DNA from: Mycobacterium rhizamassiliense
GTDB lineage: Bacteria > Actinomycetota > Actinomycetes > Mycobacteriales > Mycobacteriaceae
Reading direction: 5' to 3'
DNA: 64,000 bases
NCBI RefSeq assembly: GCF_900157375.1
Contig: NZ_LT721901.1
Span: 1,511,606 to 1,575,605 of the forward strand
Shown: piece by piece, positions 7,763 through 16,654 of the stretch
Numbering within the stretch: the first letter of the stretch is position 1
Layout of the letters: the number at the start of each line of letters is the position of its first letter
Program-made: the position numbers and the translations under genes
The notes under the pieces: generated by a model
The model's input: the letters and a program-made list of their open reading frames with translations, nothing else
The model's database searches: none
Told to the model about the DNA's origin: nothing

Positions 7763-9460
7763 ATGAGCGCAAATGACGATGCCCACCTGTGTCCTCCGCC
7801 AGTGCCTGCCATAGACGTAGGGGCCGACCCAACGGCACCCGAAATTTTCGAACAGCGCTATCGCCGCTTGGTGGATCACAGCCCGGATGCGATTTGTGTC
7901 CACGCAGCCGGGCTGATGGTTTATATCAATCCCGCAGGCGTTCGCTGGATGGCCGCCGAGTCAAGCCATCAAATGGTGGGACACCCCATCACCGAATTTG
8001 TGCACCCTGACTCGATTCCGCCGATGCTGGCGCGCATCGGAGAGCTGCGCCACGAAGGCGACGCCTCCGAACCATCCGAAGCGCTGATGCAACGTTTCGA
8101 TGGCACGACCTTGGCCGTGGAAGCGGTGTCCGTGCTCACGGTGTGGGAAAACCAGCCCGCCTACCAGGTGATCTTCCGTGACTTGACGTCGCAGAAAGCG
8201 GCGGAGGAAGCCCTGCGATACCAGGCGGCGCTGGTCAATTACGTCACCGACGCCATCATCGCTACCACCTCGACTGGGATCATCACGAGCTGGAATCCCG
8301 CCGCGGCGGCAATCTACGGGCGGCCTGCCAGCGACGCCCTGGCCCTCCCGGTCAGCGAAGCAATCGGCGCGCCGATTGACCTGCCGGCCATCGTGGCTGA
8401 CGGTGGTCTCTTGCACGCCACGCATCACAACGCCCACGGCGCCGCGCTGACGGTACGGGTATCGGTAACGAGGATGAGCACCGGCTATGTGCTGATGTGC
8501 AGCGACCAAACTGCGTTACGTCGTGCCGAGAAGTACTTCCAGACCGTGGTGGCCTCGTTGGAGCAAGGTGTGGTTGTCGTTGGCCACGACGGCCACATCG
8601 AACTGATGAATCCGGCAGCAAAGCGCATCATCGGCTTGCCAGACACGTTCTCCGACACCGAGATTCAGCTCAGTACGCTGGCTGAGATACCCGTGTTTGA
8701 TAGCAACGGCGAGCGGCTGACCTTCAATCAGAGCCCCGCCTGGGAAGCCCTCACCAATCGCCCTGCCCATGGGGGAGTGTGCGGCTTCAACAGATTCGGT
8801 GACGGCCGACGGTTATGGGTGTCGGTGAACGGGTCTCTGCTCAGTCCCGACGATCCTGAAAGTTCTGCGTTGCTGGTGTCGTTTATCGACGTTACCGAGC
8901 AATACAACGCCCGACAGCAGCTGGCGCATGAGGCCAACCATGACGCCCTGACCGGATTGGCCAACCGCGCACAAGCGATGCGGCGGATCTCCGACGCTCT
9001 CGTCGGCGACAAAAGCCGCCGCCTGTCCGCGGTGCTCTTCATCGACCTCGACAACCTCAAGGCCGTCAATGATTCCCTGGGACATGACGCCGGTGACGAG
9101 CTGATCCGAGTTGCCGCGGACCGGCTGCGCAGGGCGGTTGGCGCCGATGACCTCGTGGCGCGGTTCGCTGGCGACGAATTTGTCGCGGTGATTGTCGGCG
9201 AGGTTACCGATATCGATGCACTCGCCGCCCGACTACATCAATCCTTGAGTGGGCCCGCCGCAATAGCAGGCTCCACTGTGTGTCCGAGCGCCAGCATCGG
9301 AATCGTGGTAGCCGACGAACCTGAGCGCCGCAGCCCCAAGGACATCGTGCGCAACGCCGACCTGGCCATGTATCAGGCCAAGGGGACCGGTCCAGGTGCC
9401 ACAGCATATTGGTCCTCAATTCCCGATCCTCATAACGCCCGCGCCCATCGGATGACCTGA
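7763..9460 (+). CDS. PAS-PAS-PAS-GGDEF diguanylate cyclase
   Basis: The product is 565 aa from ATG 7763 (an ATG at 7733 would add 10 aa). Three PAS-like domains (about 30-150, 150-260 and 265-390) contain typical pieces: YRRLVDHSPDAICVH, VNYVTDAIIATTSTGIITSWN, and FQTVVASLEQGVVVVGHDG. The GGDEF domain (about 400-550) starts at HDALTGLANR and has an active-site variant AGDEF at 469-473, compatible with cyclase activity. The RxxD inhibitory site five residues before is absent (GADD). No EAL domain is present. It has no TM segment and should be a cytoplasmic sensor making c-di-GMP; the ligand is unknown. Confidence 0.88.
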   Translation: MSANDDAHLCPPPVPAIDVGADPTAPEIFEQRYRRLVDHSPDAICVHAAGLMVYINPAGVRWMAAESSHQMVGHPITEFVHPDSIPPMLARIGELRHEGDASEPSEALMQRFDGTTLAVEAVSVLTVWENQPAYQVIFRDLTSQKAAEEALRYQAALVNYVTDAIIATTSTGIITSWNPAAAAIYGRPASDALALPVSEAIGAPIDLPAIVADGGLLHATHHNAHGAALTVRVSVTRMSTGYVLMCSDQTALRRAEKYFQTVVASLEQGVVVVGHDGHIELMNPAAKRIIGLPDTFSDTEIQLSTLAEIPVFDSNGERLTFNQSPAWEALTNRPAHGGVCGFNRFGDGRRLWVSVNGSLLSPDDPESSALLVSFIDVTEQYNARQQLAHEANHDALTGLANRAQAMRRISDALVGDKSRRLSAVLFIDLDNLKAVNDSLGHDAGDELIRVAADRLRRAVGADDLVARFAGDEFVAVIVGEVTDIDALAARLHQSLSGPAAIAGSTVCPSASIGIVVADEPERRSPKDIVRNADLAMYQAKGTGPGATAYWSSIPDPHNARAHRMT

Positions 9461-9796
9461 CGGGGAAGCCGGGTTCGTCGAGGAGAAGGTGAGAACCCGC
9501 AATGGCCGGCGGCTGTTGTGGGTCAATTGAGGGTGCCGACAGGTGTGCGGGTGGCCGAGTCTCGCTGACCTATATCGAATATTGTGGGATGCGAACTACT
9601 ATGTGTTGCTTATTTCGTTGTGTAACAACAGCGTTCAACGTATGGGGGCGCAACAGCGTGTCGCCGGATATCCGCAAACGTTGCTAAGTCCCTGATTTCA
9701 ACTACTTTCGTTCGCTTAGCAGGCTAAATCGGCCGGCGTTCGGGATTGGGGAGATTCCCGCAGTGATCTGTTTGAGCGCGCGGTGCTGTGCTGGGC
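9461..9796. other. Intergenic region between convergent genes
   Basis: No convincing gene is seen in these 336 bp. A 61-codon plus-strand frame (9502-9687) is Cys-rich and unlike a real protein. TGCTAAG (9682-9688) and CTTAGCA (9715-9721) are complementary arms that might form a weak transcription-end hairpin. GTTGT-GTA-ACAAC lies at 9617-9629. Confidence 0.4.
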
Positions 9797-10612
9797 CTAC
9801 CAGTTGTGTCCCATCGCCGTCAATGCGGTATCTGCTGCTTGAATGATCGGTCCAAGTGCGAGATCTGCAGAGGCGGTGATTTCCTGAATTAGGCGAACGT
9901 CCTTGCGGAGAAGCGGTCCCGCGACGGTGCCGAAGCGTTCGAGTGTGCCCATGCCGCTGATGGCGTTGAGCGCGAAGCTGGTGCCGCTGCCCTGGGTGAG
10001 CACTTGGATGAGGCTGGCCTCGTCGAGGCAGAGTCGTGCGCCGAGTTCCATTGCGTTCGCAGCGATTCCGAGATGCGACGTGAATACGAGGTTGTTGACG
10101 AGCTTCGCTAGCTGGCCTGCGCCGACGTCACCGAGTCGAACGATCGTGTCGGCGAACGTTTCGAATACGGGTCTGCATTGGGCTATAACCAGTTCGTCGC
10201 CGCCAGTCATTATGAGGAGTTTGCCCTCGGCCGCAGCGGGACCGCCACCGCTGACGGGTGCGTCGATGACTGAGATGCCCACTTGTTCAGCACGTTGGGC
10301 TAGTTCGCGGCAGGTGACCGGATTGACGGTGCTGTGGATTGCCAGTGTCGCACCGTGCTGCAGGCCGGCGAGAACTCCGTGGTTCCCGTCGACGACTTGC
10401 CCGACGCCGGCGTCGTCGACAACGCAGATACACACGAGGTCGCTGACCGAGGCGAGAGTCCTTGGGGATTGCGCGATTTCGGCGGCGGTGTCAGCAAATG
10501 CTGCTGTCGTTTCCGCCCTGCGCGCCCATACTGTCAGCGGGAAGCCTGCGTCGACGATGCGGCGAGCCATGGGCGCGCCTTGGCTGCCCAGGCCGATGAA
10601 GCCAACACGCAC
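9797..10612 (-). CDS. NAD(P)-dependent beta-hydroxyacid dehydrogenase (HIBADH family)
   Basis: The 271-aa product begins with the Rossmann motif VGFIGLGSQGAPMARR. It has the substrate-binding DAPVSGGGPAAAEG block and the catalytic Lys in GQLAKLVNNLV. These are the four hallmark regions of the 3-hydroxyisobutyrate/tartronate semialdehyde dehydrogenase family. The length is slightly short (usually 285-300) but no key region is missing. It is the last gene of the operon, 72 bp after the aldehyde dehydrogenase, and probably oxidises a hydroxy-acid intermediate of that pathway. Confidence 0.85.
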   Translation of the reverse strand: MRVGFIGLGSQGAPMARRIVDAGFPLTVWARRAETTAAFADTAAEIAQSPRTLASVSDLVCICVVDDAGVGQVVDGNHGVLAGLQHGATLAIHSTVNPVTCRELAQRAEQVGISVIDAPVSGGGPAAAEGKLLIMTGGDELVIAQCRPVFETFADTIVRLGDVGAGQLAKLVNNLVFTSHLGIAANAMELGARLCLDEASLIQVLTQGSGTSFALNAISGMGTLERFGTVAGPLLRKDVRLIQEITASADLALGPIIQAADTALTAMGHNW

Positions 10613-10684
10613 GATGGATACCTCCTGTCGTTCAGGGTCGTCTGAGGCCCGCGTAGCCGCGGAGTCGTGTTGAGAGCAAGGAAT

Positions 10685-12148
10685 TCAGTTCATGCCGATG
10701 CGGATGTTTTTGGTTTGCAGGAATTCGTGCAGTCCTTCGATGCCGCCGGTGCGGCCAAATCCGCTCTGCTTGTACCCGCCGTAAGGTCCTTGAGGCTCGA
10801 TGTCGCTGTGGCGGTTGACCCATATCGATCCGGCCTGCAGATGCCGCGCGACGCTATGTGCGCGCTTCAGGTTACTGGTCTGGATGAAGGCGTTGAGTCC
10901 GTAGCGGGTGTCGTTGGCGAGTCTGATGGCGTCGGCCTCGTCGGCGAAGGGCATGACGGCGGCGACGGGTCCAAAGGTTTCGTTCTGGGCCAGCGCCGAG
11001 TGGTTGTCGACATTGCCGAAAATGGTGGGTTCGATGTAGTAGCCGTCAGCGAGGTCACCGCCGAGACGGTTTCCGCCGGTGATCAATTCGCCGGCGCGTT
11101 CGCTGAGCGTAGCGTCGATGATTCGCAGGATCCGGTCGGTGGCGTCCTGGCTGACGACGGGTCCGAACATGACGTCGGGCTGCATCGGGTCACCGATTTT
11201 GGCGGCGTGCACCGCGGCCACGAATTTGTCCATGAACGCGTCATAGACCGAAGCTTGGACAAGGATCCTGGATGCACAGGCGCAGCTTTGGCCAGCCTGC
11301 ACAATCGGTCCCTGGTATGCGGCAATAGTGGCGGACGCATCGAGGTCGGCGTCGGCGAAGACGAGGAAGGCCGACTTGCCGCCGAGCTCTGCTACCACCG
11401 GTGTGAGATTGGTGGCCGCGGCCTGGAGGACTTTCTGCGCAGTCGCCTGCCCGCCGGTGAAGTGAATCTTGCCTATCCGCGGATGTCGCACTAAGGCTTG
11501 CCCGCCGTCGGGGCCTGCCGGGAGCACGTTGACCAGCCCGGGTGGCAGCCCTGCTTCCAGGCAGAGCTCGCCAAAACGCAAGGGCCCCAGCGAGGCCAGC
11601 TCGGAGGGTTTGAGGATGACGGCGTTACCAGCGGCCAGGGCAGGAGCGACGGCGGCGCCGATGACGACCAGGGGCCCATTCCAGGGGGCGATGACTCCGA
11701 CGACGCCGTAGGGTTCGCGCTCGATGATGTTGACGTCGAAAGCGCCGCTGACCGGTGTGCTGCTGCCGTGTGCTTTGTCTGCGTAACCGGCGTAGTAGCG
11801 CAAGAACTGCTCGGTCAGCACTGAGTGTCCGGCCGTCGAGATCGGCGCACCGAAGTCATGCACGTTGAGTTCGGTGAGCTCGGTGAAGTGGTCTCGCACG
11901 GCGTCAGCGAGATTCATCAGTAGATCGCGCCGGCGGTCGACGGGATAGGACGTCCACTGCCGGTGGGCGTCCCAGGAGCTATCGACCGCGGCGTCGACTT
12001 CGCTGCCGCCGGCCAACGGGATGGTTGCGTTGCACCGCCCATTGCCGGGGTAGATGTGCTGGTGGGTTCCGCCGGAAGACACGCTGACGTGTTCTCCGCC
12101 AATAAGCAACGCGCCTGATCGCAGGGGCGCTGATGCGCTCGTCGTCAT
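10685..12148 (-). CDS. NAD(P)-dependent aldehyde dehydrogenase
   Basis: This 487-aa protein is a full-length ALDH. The NAD-binding region contains PWNGPLVVIG and FTGGQATAQKV, the catalytic base Glu is in VVAELGGKS, and the nucleophile Cys is in AGQSCACASRI (about 288). The C-terminal part has ETFGPVAAVMPF and GGYKQSGFGR. It oxidises an aldehyde to the acid, presumably made by the mycofactocin-type SDRs upstream in the same operon. It is separated by 24 bp from the CMD-domain gene. It is distinct from the second ALDH of the window at 18910. Confidence 0.92.
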   Translation of the reverse strand: MTTSASAPLRSGALLIGGEHVSVSSGGTHQHIYPGNGRCNATIPLAGGSEVDAAVDSSWDAHRQWTSYPVDRRRDLLMNLADAVRDHFTELTELNVHDFGAPISTAGHSVLTEQFLRYYAGYADKAHGSSTPVSGAFDVNIIEREPYGVVGVIAPWNGPLVVIGAAVAPALAAGNAVILKPSELASLGPLRFGELCLEAGLPPGLVNVLPAGPDGGQALVRHPRIGKIHFTGGQATAQKVLQAAATNLTPVVAELGGKSAFLVFADADLDASATIAAYQGPIVQAGQSCACASRILVQASVYDAFMDKFVAAVHAAKIGDPMQPDVMFGPVVSQDATDRILRIIDATLSERAGELITGGNRLGGDLADGYYIEPTIFGNVDNHSALAQNETFGPVAAVMPFADEADAIRLANDTRYGLNAFIQTSNLKRAHSVARHLQAGSIWVNRHSDIEPQGPYGGYKQSGFGRTGGIEGLHEFLQTKNIRIGMN

Positions 12149-12172
12149 CCGGAGTGTTCCTTTGCCGCGTAC

Positions 12173-12982
12173 TTAACCGGCGATGGTGGAGTCGGCGCGG
12201 GTCTCGGCGGCCACACGCTGCTTTTGCTCAACGATCACGGTGTTGAGGTAGTCGGCTTTGGCGCATCCGTAGTAGGCCGCGAACTGTAGTGCCACTTCGT
12301 CCATCTCGTCGAAGGACAGATCACCGCTCTTAAGCGCCGCATACACGTGGGACAGGATCGGGATCTCGGTGTCCTGAAACGCAACACAGGCCACGGTAAT
12401 CAGGCGGCGTTCCTTGGTGCCCAGCCCCGGGCGCAGCCACATTTCCCCGAACACGAAGTTCAAGATCCCCCCTCCGGTGTAGGGGTTGTCGCGCGGCGGT
12501 GTGTAGGGCACGCAATTGATGTCGCGGAACGACTCCTCACCGCCGAGCAGACGCTGCTCAGGGTCGCTGGCCGATACGAGCGGCAGCAACGGCTCAGGCT
12601 CATCAGCTGGCAGGCCGCGCTCGGCGGTGACGGTCGCCCACTGAGCGTCGACCACCATGTTGAACCGGGAGGCTTTCGGCCAGCCCGCATACACCGCGAA
12701 ATGCAGCACTGTTTCCCGCATTTCGGTGATCGTGACATCCCCGCTATTGAGTGCGGCGTAAACGTGCTGCTCGAGGGGCGCGACGGCGTCGGCGGCCGCG
12801 ACACAGGCCAGGGTGACGAAGCGGCGATCCCGGCGGCTCAGCGCCGGCCGCGACCACACCTCGGCGAAGACGAAGTCGAGCAATCCCGTGGAGAACGGGC
12901 CGTCGTCGTTGGGCGGCGCCGCGGTGGTCATCACCTCACCGAACTCACGGATTCCTCGTGCGCGTCGGTCATTAGCGCTCAT
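12173..12982 (-). CDS. Tandem carboxymuconolactone decarboxylase (CMD)-domain protein
   Basis: The 269-aa protein holds two repeats of the CMD fold (about 25-130 and 165-255). Each repeat has a FVFxExWxRPxLxxxxRR(F/L)xTxACVA segment followed by HVYAAL(N/K)SGD and (H/Q)FAxYxGxxKA. The AhpD-type CxxC redox pair is absent, so a lactone decarboxylase-like or structural role is likelier than peroxidase activity. It is the third gene of the operon, 9 bp after the SDR gene. The substrate is unknown. Confidence 0.85.
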   Translation of the reverse strand: MSANDRRARGIREFGEVMTTAAPPNDDGPFSTGLLDFVFAEVWSRPALSRRDRRFVTLACVAAADAVAPLEQHVYAALNSGDVTITEMRETVLHFAVYAGWPKASRFNMVVDAQWATVTAERGLPADEPEPLLPLVSASDPEQRLLGGEESFRDINCVPYTPPRDNPYTGGGILNFVFGEMWLRPGLGTKERRLITVACVAFQDTEIPILSHVYAALKSGDLSFDEMDEVALQFAAYYGCAKADYLNTVIVEQKQRVAAETRADSTIAG

Positions 12983-12991
12983 CGCTGGCCC

Positions 12992-13813
12992 CTATCTGAT
13001 CGTGACACCGGCGTCGACTTTCATTTCCAGACCCGTGACATAACGGGCTTCATCAGAAATCAGGTAGAGCACGGCATTGCTGACGTCGCCTGCCTCGATC
13101 AGCGGCGCGGGCAGCGCGTTGAGGAAGATCGGGATCAGGTCGGCGCGTTCTTCGGCGATCAGCTGGTGCATCGCCGGCGGGGCCATGCCGGTGGCGACCC
13201 CGGTGGGATGGACCGAGTTGACCCGAATGTTCTGCCCGGCCACCTCATTGGCCAGCGCCAATGTCATCCCGACGATGCCGTGCTTGGAGGCGGTATAAGG
13301 CAGGTGCAGCGGGGTGCCCTTGATCCCGGCTGAGGAGCTGATGTTGACCAGGCTGCCTCCGCCGTTGCGGATCAGGTGCGGCAGTGCCGCCGAGCAGGTG
13401 TTCCACGCCCCGATCAAATTGACGTCGAGGACCAGGCGCCACTGCGCGGCGGTGGTGGTGTCCCATGTCCCGACTGTGAGGACCCCGGCGTTGGCGACCG
13501 CCCCGTCTAGGCCGCCGAGTTCGGCTACGGCATCGTTGACTGCCCATGCCATTGACTCCTCGTCGCGGACATCAACGATCTGAGTAATGGCGCGCCGGCC
13601 GTGTTTGCCGACGAGTTCAGCCGTCTCGTGCAGGTCGTCTTCGGTGGCCAGCGGATAGTCCAGACCCTCTGGCGTGGCACAGATATCGACCAGGATCAGG
13701 TCGGCGCCCTCTTCGGCTAGGCGGACTGCGTGACTGCGTCCCATGCCGCGGGCGGCGCCGGTGACCAGGACCCGTTTGCCCGCGACCCGGCCCGCCGGTG
13801 TGCTGTGTGTCAT
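12992..13813 (-). CDS. Mycofactocin-coupled SDR family oxidoreductase
   Basis: The 273-aa protein has the classical SDR motifs TGAARGMGRSHAVRLAEEGAD (cofactor loop), NAGV, Ser in NISSSAG and YTASK. The extra loop after the second beta strand (DICATPEGLDYPLATEDDL) is the mark of the TIGR03971 group, whose NAD is tightly bound and which needs mycofactocin for turnover. Such enzymes include carveol dehydrogenase and other alcohol oxidisers. It lies 7 bp after the next SDR gene, and both probably oxidise alcohols in one pathway. No mycofactocin biosynthesis gene is in the window. Confidence 0.88.
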   Translation of the reverse strand: MTHSTPAGRVAGKRVLVTGAARGMGRSHAVRLAEEGADLILVDICATPEGLDYPLATEDDLHETAELVGKHGRRAITQIVDVRDEESMAWAVNDAVAELGGLDGAVANAGVLTVGTWDTTTAAQWRLVLDVNLIGAWNTCSAALPHLIRNGGGSLVNISSSAGIKGTPLHLPYTASKHGIVGMTLALANEVAGQNIRVNSVHPTGVATGMAPPAMHQLIAEERADLIPIFLNALPAPLIEAGDVSNAVLYLISDEARYVTGLEMKVDAGVTIR

Positions 13814-13820
13814 CGAGGCG

Positions 13821-14651
13821 TCAGACCTTGTTGCAGAACCCGGCGTCGACCGGGAACGTCACCCCGGTGACGTACTTGGCTTCATCGGAAACCAGGTAGG
13901 CGATGGCTGCGCTGATGTCTTCGGGCTCGAGCTGAGCCACCGGCATCGGATTCTGCATGTGCGGACCCGCGCCGGGGTTCTTCTCCAGGAAGTCGATCAT
14001 GTCGGGGTTGTTGGCCATCATCGTGTTGACCGCTGTCGGGTGTACCGTGTTGACCCGAATACTCATCGGCGCAAGCACATTGGCCAACGCCCGCATCAAA
14101 CCGACGATCCCGGTTTTGGATGCCGCATAGCCCAGCCCACCGCCCTGCAGGCCGCCGAAGCCCTTGATGCCCGCCGTCGAGCTGGTGAACACGATCGACC
14201 CGCCACGGTTGCCGGCCAGCAGATGCGGAATCGTCGCCCACGCCGTGTGATACGCGCCGTCGAGGTTGACCGCGGTCACCGCCCTCCACTGCGCCAGCTC
14301 TTCCTCGATGGTCAATTGCCGAAACGCCAGCGGTGCAATCCCGGCGTTGGACAACACGATGTCGAGTCGCCCGAACTGCTGCACCCCAGCGTCGACGGCG
14401 GACTGGACTTCGTCGAACACCCGCACATCGGCGACGCTGGCGACGATCTTGCCGCCGGCCCGCTCCACCAGTTCGACCGTCTCGTCGAGCTCGGCTCGCG
14501 ATGCCATCGGGTAGCCGTTTGCGGCGATATCTGCGCAGATGTCGATGCCGATGATGTTGGCGCCCTCGCGCGCCAGGCGGATCGCGTGGCTGCGGCCCTG
14601 ACCACGCGCAACCCCGGTGATGAAGGCGACTTTGCCGTCCACTGAACCCAC
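13821..14651 (-). CDS. Mycofactocin-coupled SDR family oxidoreductase, first gene of operon
   Basis: The product is 276 aa from GTG 14651, which has GGAG eleven bases upstream; the open frame continues to 14894 but that part covers the operators and the TetR gene. Motifs are FITGVARGQGRSHAIRLAREGAN, the TIGR03971-type insertion (DICADIAANGYPMASRAEL), SNAGI, TSSTAGIKG and YAASKTG. It starts a five-gene operon. The divergent TetR at 14737 and two perfect 17-bp palindromes immediately upstream point to direct repression by that TetR. Confidence 0.88.
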   Translation of the reverse strand: MGSVDGKVAFITGVARGQGRSHAIRLAREGANIIGIDICADIAANGYPMASRAELDETVELVERAGGKIVASVADVRVFDEVQSAVDAGVQQFGRLDIVLSNAGIAPLAFRQLTIEEELAQWRAVTAVNLDGAYHTAWATIPHLLAGNRGGSIVFTSSTAGIKGFGGLQGGGLGYAASKTGIVGLMRALANVLAPMSIRVNTVHPTAVNTMMANNPDMIDFLEKNPGAGPHMQNPMPVAQLEPEDISAAIAYLVSDEAKYVTGVTFPVDAGFCNKV

Positions 14652-14695
14652 GCTGCGACTCCTATTCCCGCCTCGGATCTCGACGTATACGCGCC

Positions 14696-14712
14696 GAGTA
14701 ACACGGTTACTC
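14696..14712. promoter_or_regulatory. TetR-type operator O1
   Basis: GAGTAAC-ACG-GTTACTC is a perfect 7-3-7 palindrome, 44 bp upstream of the SDR operon start (14651). It shares the core AGTAACA-NN-GTTACT with the next site, centre to centre 25 bp. Confidence 0.75.
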
Positions 14713-14720
14713 TCACGGCA

Positions 14721-14737
14721 CAGTAACATTGTTACTG
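14721..14737. promoter_or_regulatory. TetR-type operator O2 overlapping the tetR start codon
   Basis: CAGTAAC-ATT-GTTACTG is a perfect 7-3-7 palindrome. Its last base is the G of the GTG start (14737) of the divergent TetR gene, so a bound repressor would cover the translation start. This implies autoregulation and probably a leaderless or nearly leaderless tetR mRNA. Confidence 0.75.
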
Positions 14738-15342
14738 TGCGCGCAACAGGGGCTGACCTGAATCCAGCGGCCGGCAATGGGCAACCCGCCCCACCGCGCG
14801 ATCCAATCCTGGGAATCGTCGTTGAAATCCTCGACACCGAGGGCCATGCGGCCGTGCAACTGCGCGAGGTCGCCCGGCGGGCGCGGGTGTCCATGGCGAC
14901 GATCTACAAGCGCTACGCGACGCGTGATGAGCTGATCGTCGCCGCCCTGCAGTGGTGGATGGACGCCAATCGTTACGCGGGGCTAGCCGCGCTCGCCGAT
15001 GAACTACCGGGTGATTCGCTCTACGCCGACCTGATGCACGTGCAACGCGCCATCTTTGAACCCTGGGAACAACACCCCAATATGCTGCGGTCCTACTTCC
15101 AAGCCCGATCGGGACCCGGCGGCCAGGGCCTCATCCAGCACGGCATCGACGCCGTGGTCCCGGTCATCAAAAGCATTCTCTCGTCGGCTGATCCAGCCTT
15201 CGCCAAAGACCTCGAGCTGATCCTGACCGGAGTGATCTTCGGATTTCTCAGCCAATTCGCCCAGGGTGACATCGAGGTCACCGACATCCTGCCCGGTATC
15301 GAACGAGCCGTCTACTGGCTCACCAACCCACCCACCGACTGA
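14737..15342 (+). CDS. TetR-family regulator of the SDR/ALDH operon
   Basis: The product is 201 aa from GTG 14737 (VRATGADLNPAAG). The HTH lies at about 25-75 (EGHAAVQLREVARRARVSMATIYKRYATRDELIVAAL), followed by a helical ligand domain. In-frame ATG codons upstream (14617) would run through both operators and the neighbouring gene's N-terminus and are rejected. It is divergent from the five-gene SDR/CMD/ALDH/HIBADH operon with two palindromes between, so it very likely represses both directions and is released by a pathway metabolite. Confidence 0.88.
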   Translation: MRATGADLNPAAGNGQPAPPRDPILGIVVEILDTEGHAAVQLREVARRARVSMATIYKRYATRDELIVAALQWWMDANRYAGLAALADELPGDSLYADLMHVQRAIFEPWEQHPNMLRSYFQARSGPGGQGLIQHGIDAVVPVIKSILSSADPAFAKDLELILTGVIFGFLSQFAQGDIEVTDILPGIERAVYWLTNPPTD

Positions 15343-15653
15343 CGCTCGCCAGTACCCTACCCGGCAATCCGGCCTTGATACGAACGCAAACTGTGGCTCG
15401 AACCTGCGGGCGTGGCGGCAACGCATCTGCAGTATGTTCCGCTGCTGCGGTGCTCCGTGCTATCGAAATGTTGGTGCACAGCAGTATTCGGTGTAAGGCC
15501 TCACGGCTGCGGCGTTGTTCGCCCGATCGGAATGTCCTTGCTGCCCAGGCTGGCGAGGGCGATCGTCGTGGCGGCAAGCGATCAGGTCCAGCCAGTGATA
15601 TCCGCCGATTCCGGTGCCCAAGAAATTCGCGCTGCTGAGTTTTCGTCAGGGAG
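15343..15653. other. Intergenic region between convergent genes
   Basis: This 311-bp stretch lies between the ends of the TetR gene and the SDR gene. I see no coding-like frame, clear hairpin or repeat in it. Confidence 0.4.
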
Positions 15654-16493
15654 CTACTTGAGCATGCTTCCGGCGTCGACCGTCATCGTGAGGCCGGTGA
15701 CGTAGCGTGCTTCGTCGGAAGCCAGGAACAGCACCGCGTTGCTGATGTCGATGGCTTCCACCCAGCCGACGGGCAGCACGTGCATGAATTGCGCGGCAAC
15801 AGCGAGATCGTCTGGACCGGGACTCTCTAGATCGGGCCGAAACAGCTTCATGGTGCCCTCATTCATGAAGAGCGGGGTGTTGACGTTGGTCGGATGCACG
15901 GAGTTGACCCGAATTGAGTGGGCGCCAAGCTCGACGGCGAAGGTGCGCATCAGGCCGACCACCCCGTGCTTGGCGGCGATGTAGTGCCCGGTGTGGGGAT
16001 AGGCCTTCAAACCGCCGACTGAACTAGTCAGGATGATCGAGCCGCCCCGCCCCTGCGAGATCAAATGCGGTACTGCGGCTTTGACCGTCTTCCAGACTCC
16101 GGACAGGTTGACATCGATCATGTCAGTCCAGTCGGCCTCGCTGGTGCGAGCCAACGTCTGACCGCCGTTGCCGATGCCGGCGTTGGCGACAATGACGTCC
16201 AGTCCGCCCAATTGCTCGACGCCGCTGTCGACAGCGTTTTTCAGCGCGCCGTAGTCGCGCACATCGACCTCTGCGGTGACGATGCGCCGATTCAACCGCT
16301 TGACGAGGTCGGCGGTCTCGGCGAGATCCTTGGGTGTGGCGGGTTCGATCTGCCGATTACTGCTGACCGGGCCACAGACGTCGACCGCGATGATGTCGGC
16401 GCCTTCTTCGGCGAGGCGCACCGCGTGGCTGCGGCCCTGCCCGCGAGCCGCTCCCGTGATGAACGCGACCTTGCCCTGCACCCGACCCGCCAC
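15654..16493 (-). CDS. Mycofactocin-coupled SDR family oxidoreductase
   Basis: The 279-aa protein starts at GTG (VAGRVQGKV). SDR motifs are TGAARGQGRSHAVRLAEEGAD, NAGIGNGG, the active-site Ser in TSSVGG, and YIAAKHG. The insertion DVCGPVSSNRQIEPATPKDL places it in the TIGR03971 mycofactocin group. It is transcribed in the same direction as the TetR gene but has its own 161-bp upstream region with the palindrome TGATCGATCGATCA, so it is probably part of the same TetR regulon as the P450. The likely role is alcohol oxidation. Confidence 0.88.
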   Translation of the reverse strand: MAGRVQGKVAFITGAARGQGRSHAVRLAEEGADIIAVDVCGPVSSNRQIEPATPKDLAETADLVKRLNRRIVTAEVDVRDYGALKNAVDSGVEQLGGLDVIVANAGIGNGGQTLARTSEADWTDMIDVNLSGVWKTVKAAVPHLISQGRGGSIILTSSVGGLKAYPHTGHYIAAKHGVVGLMRTFAVELGAHSIRVNSVHPTNVNTPLFMNEGTMKLFRPDLESPGPDDLAVAAQFMHVLPVGWVEAIDISNAVLFLASDEARYVTGLTMTVDAGSMLK

Positions 16494-16522
16494 ACTCGCA
16501 CCGCACTCTCTGCAAATAGTAT

Positions 16523-16536
16523 TGATCGATCGATCA
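16523..16536. promoter_or_regulatory. GATC-rich operator upstream of the SDR gene
   Basis: TGATCGATCGATCA is a perfect 14-bp palindrome, 29 bp upstream of the SDR start at 16493. It matches the core of the site in the tetR/P450 promoter (17323-17338). Confidence 0.65.
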
Positions 16537-16654
16537 GGACATTGGCACGGGTCGCCGCGCTTGTCAATAGACGATCCGGGATGCGGCGACTACACCCATG
16601 CTCCCGTACGGTCACCGACGGCCGGCCCCGAAGCGGGACTGGCTGGGCGCTTGT

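Noticed and set aside
9502..9687. 61-codon frame after the diguanylate cyclase
   Set aside because: Cys-rich, no ribosome-binding site or recognisable motif.
14617..14736. N-terminal extension of the TetR gene from ATG 14617
   Set aside because: It would run through the neighbouring gene's start and both operators; GTG 14737 fits the domain boundary.
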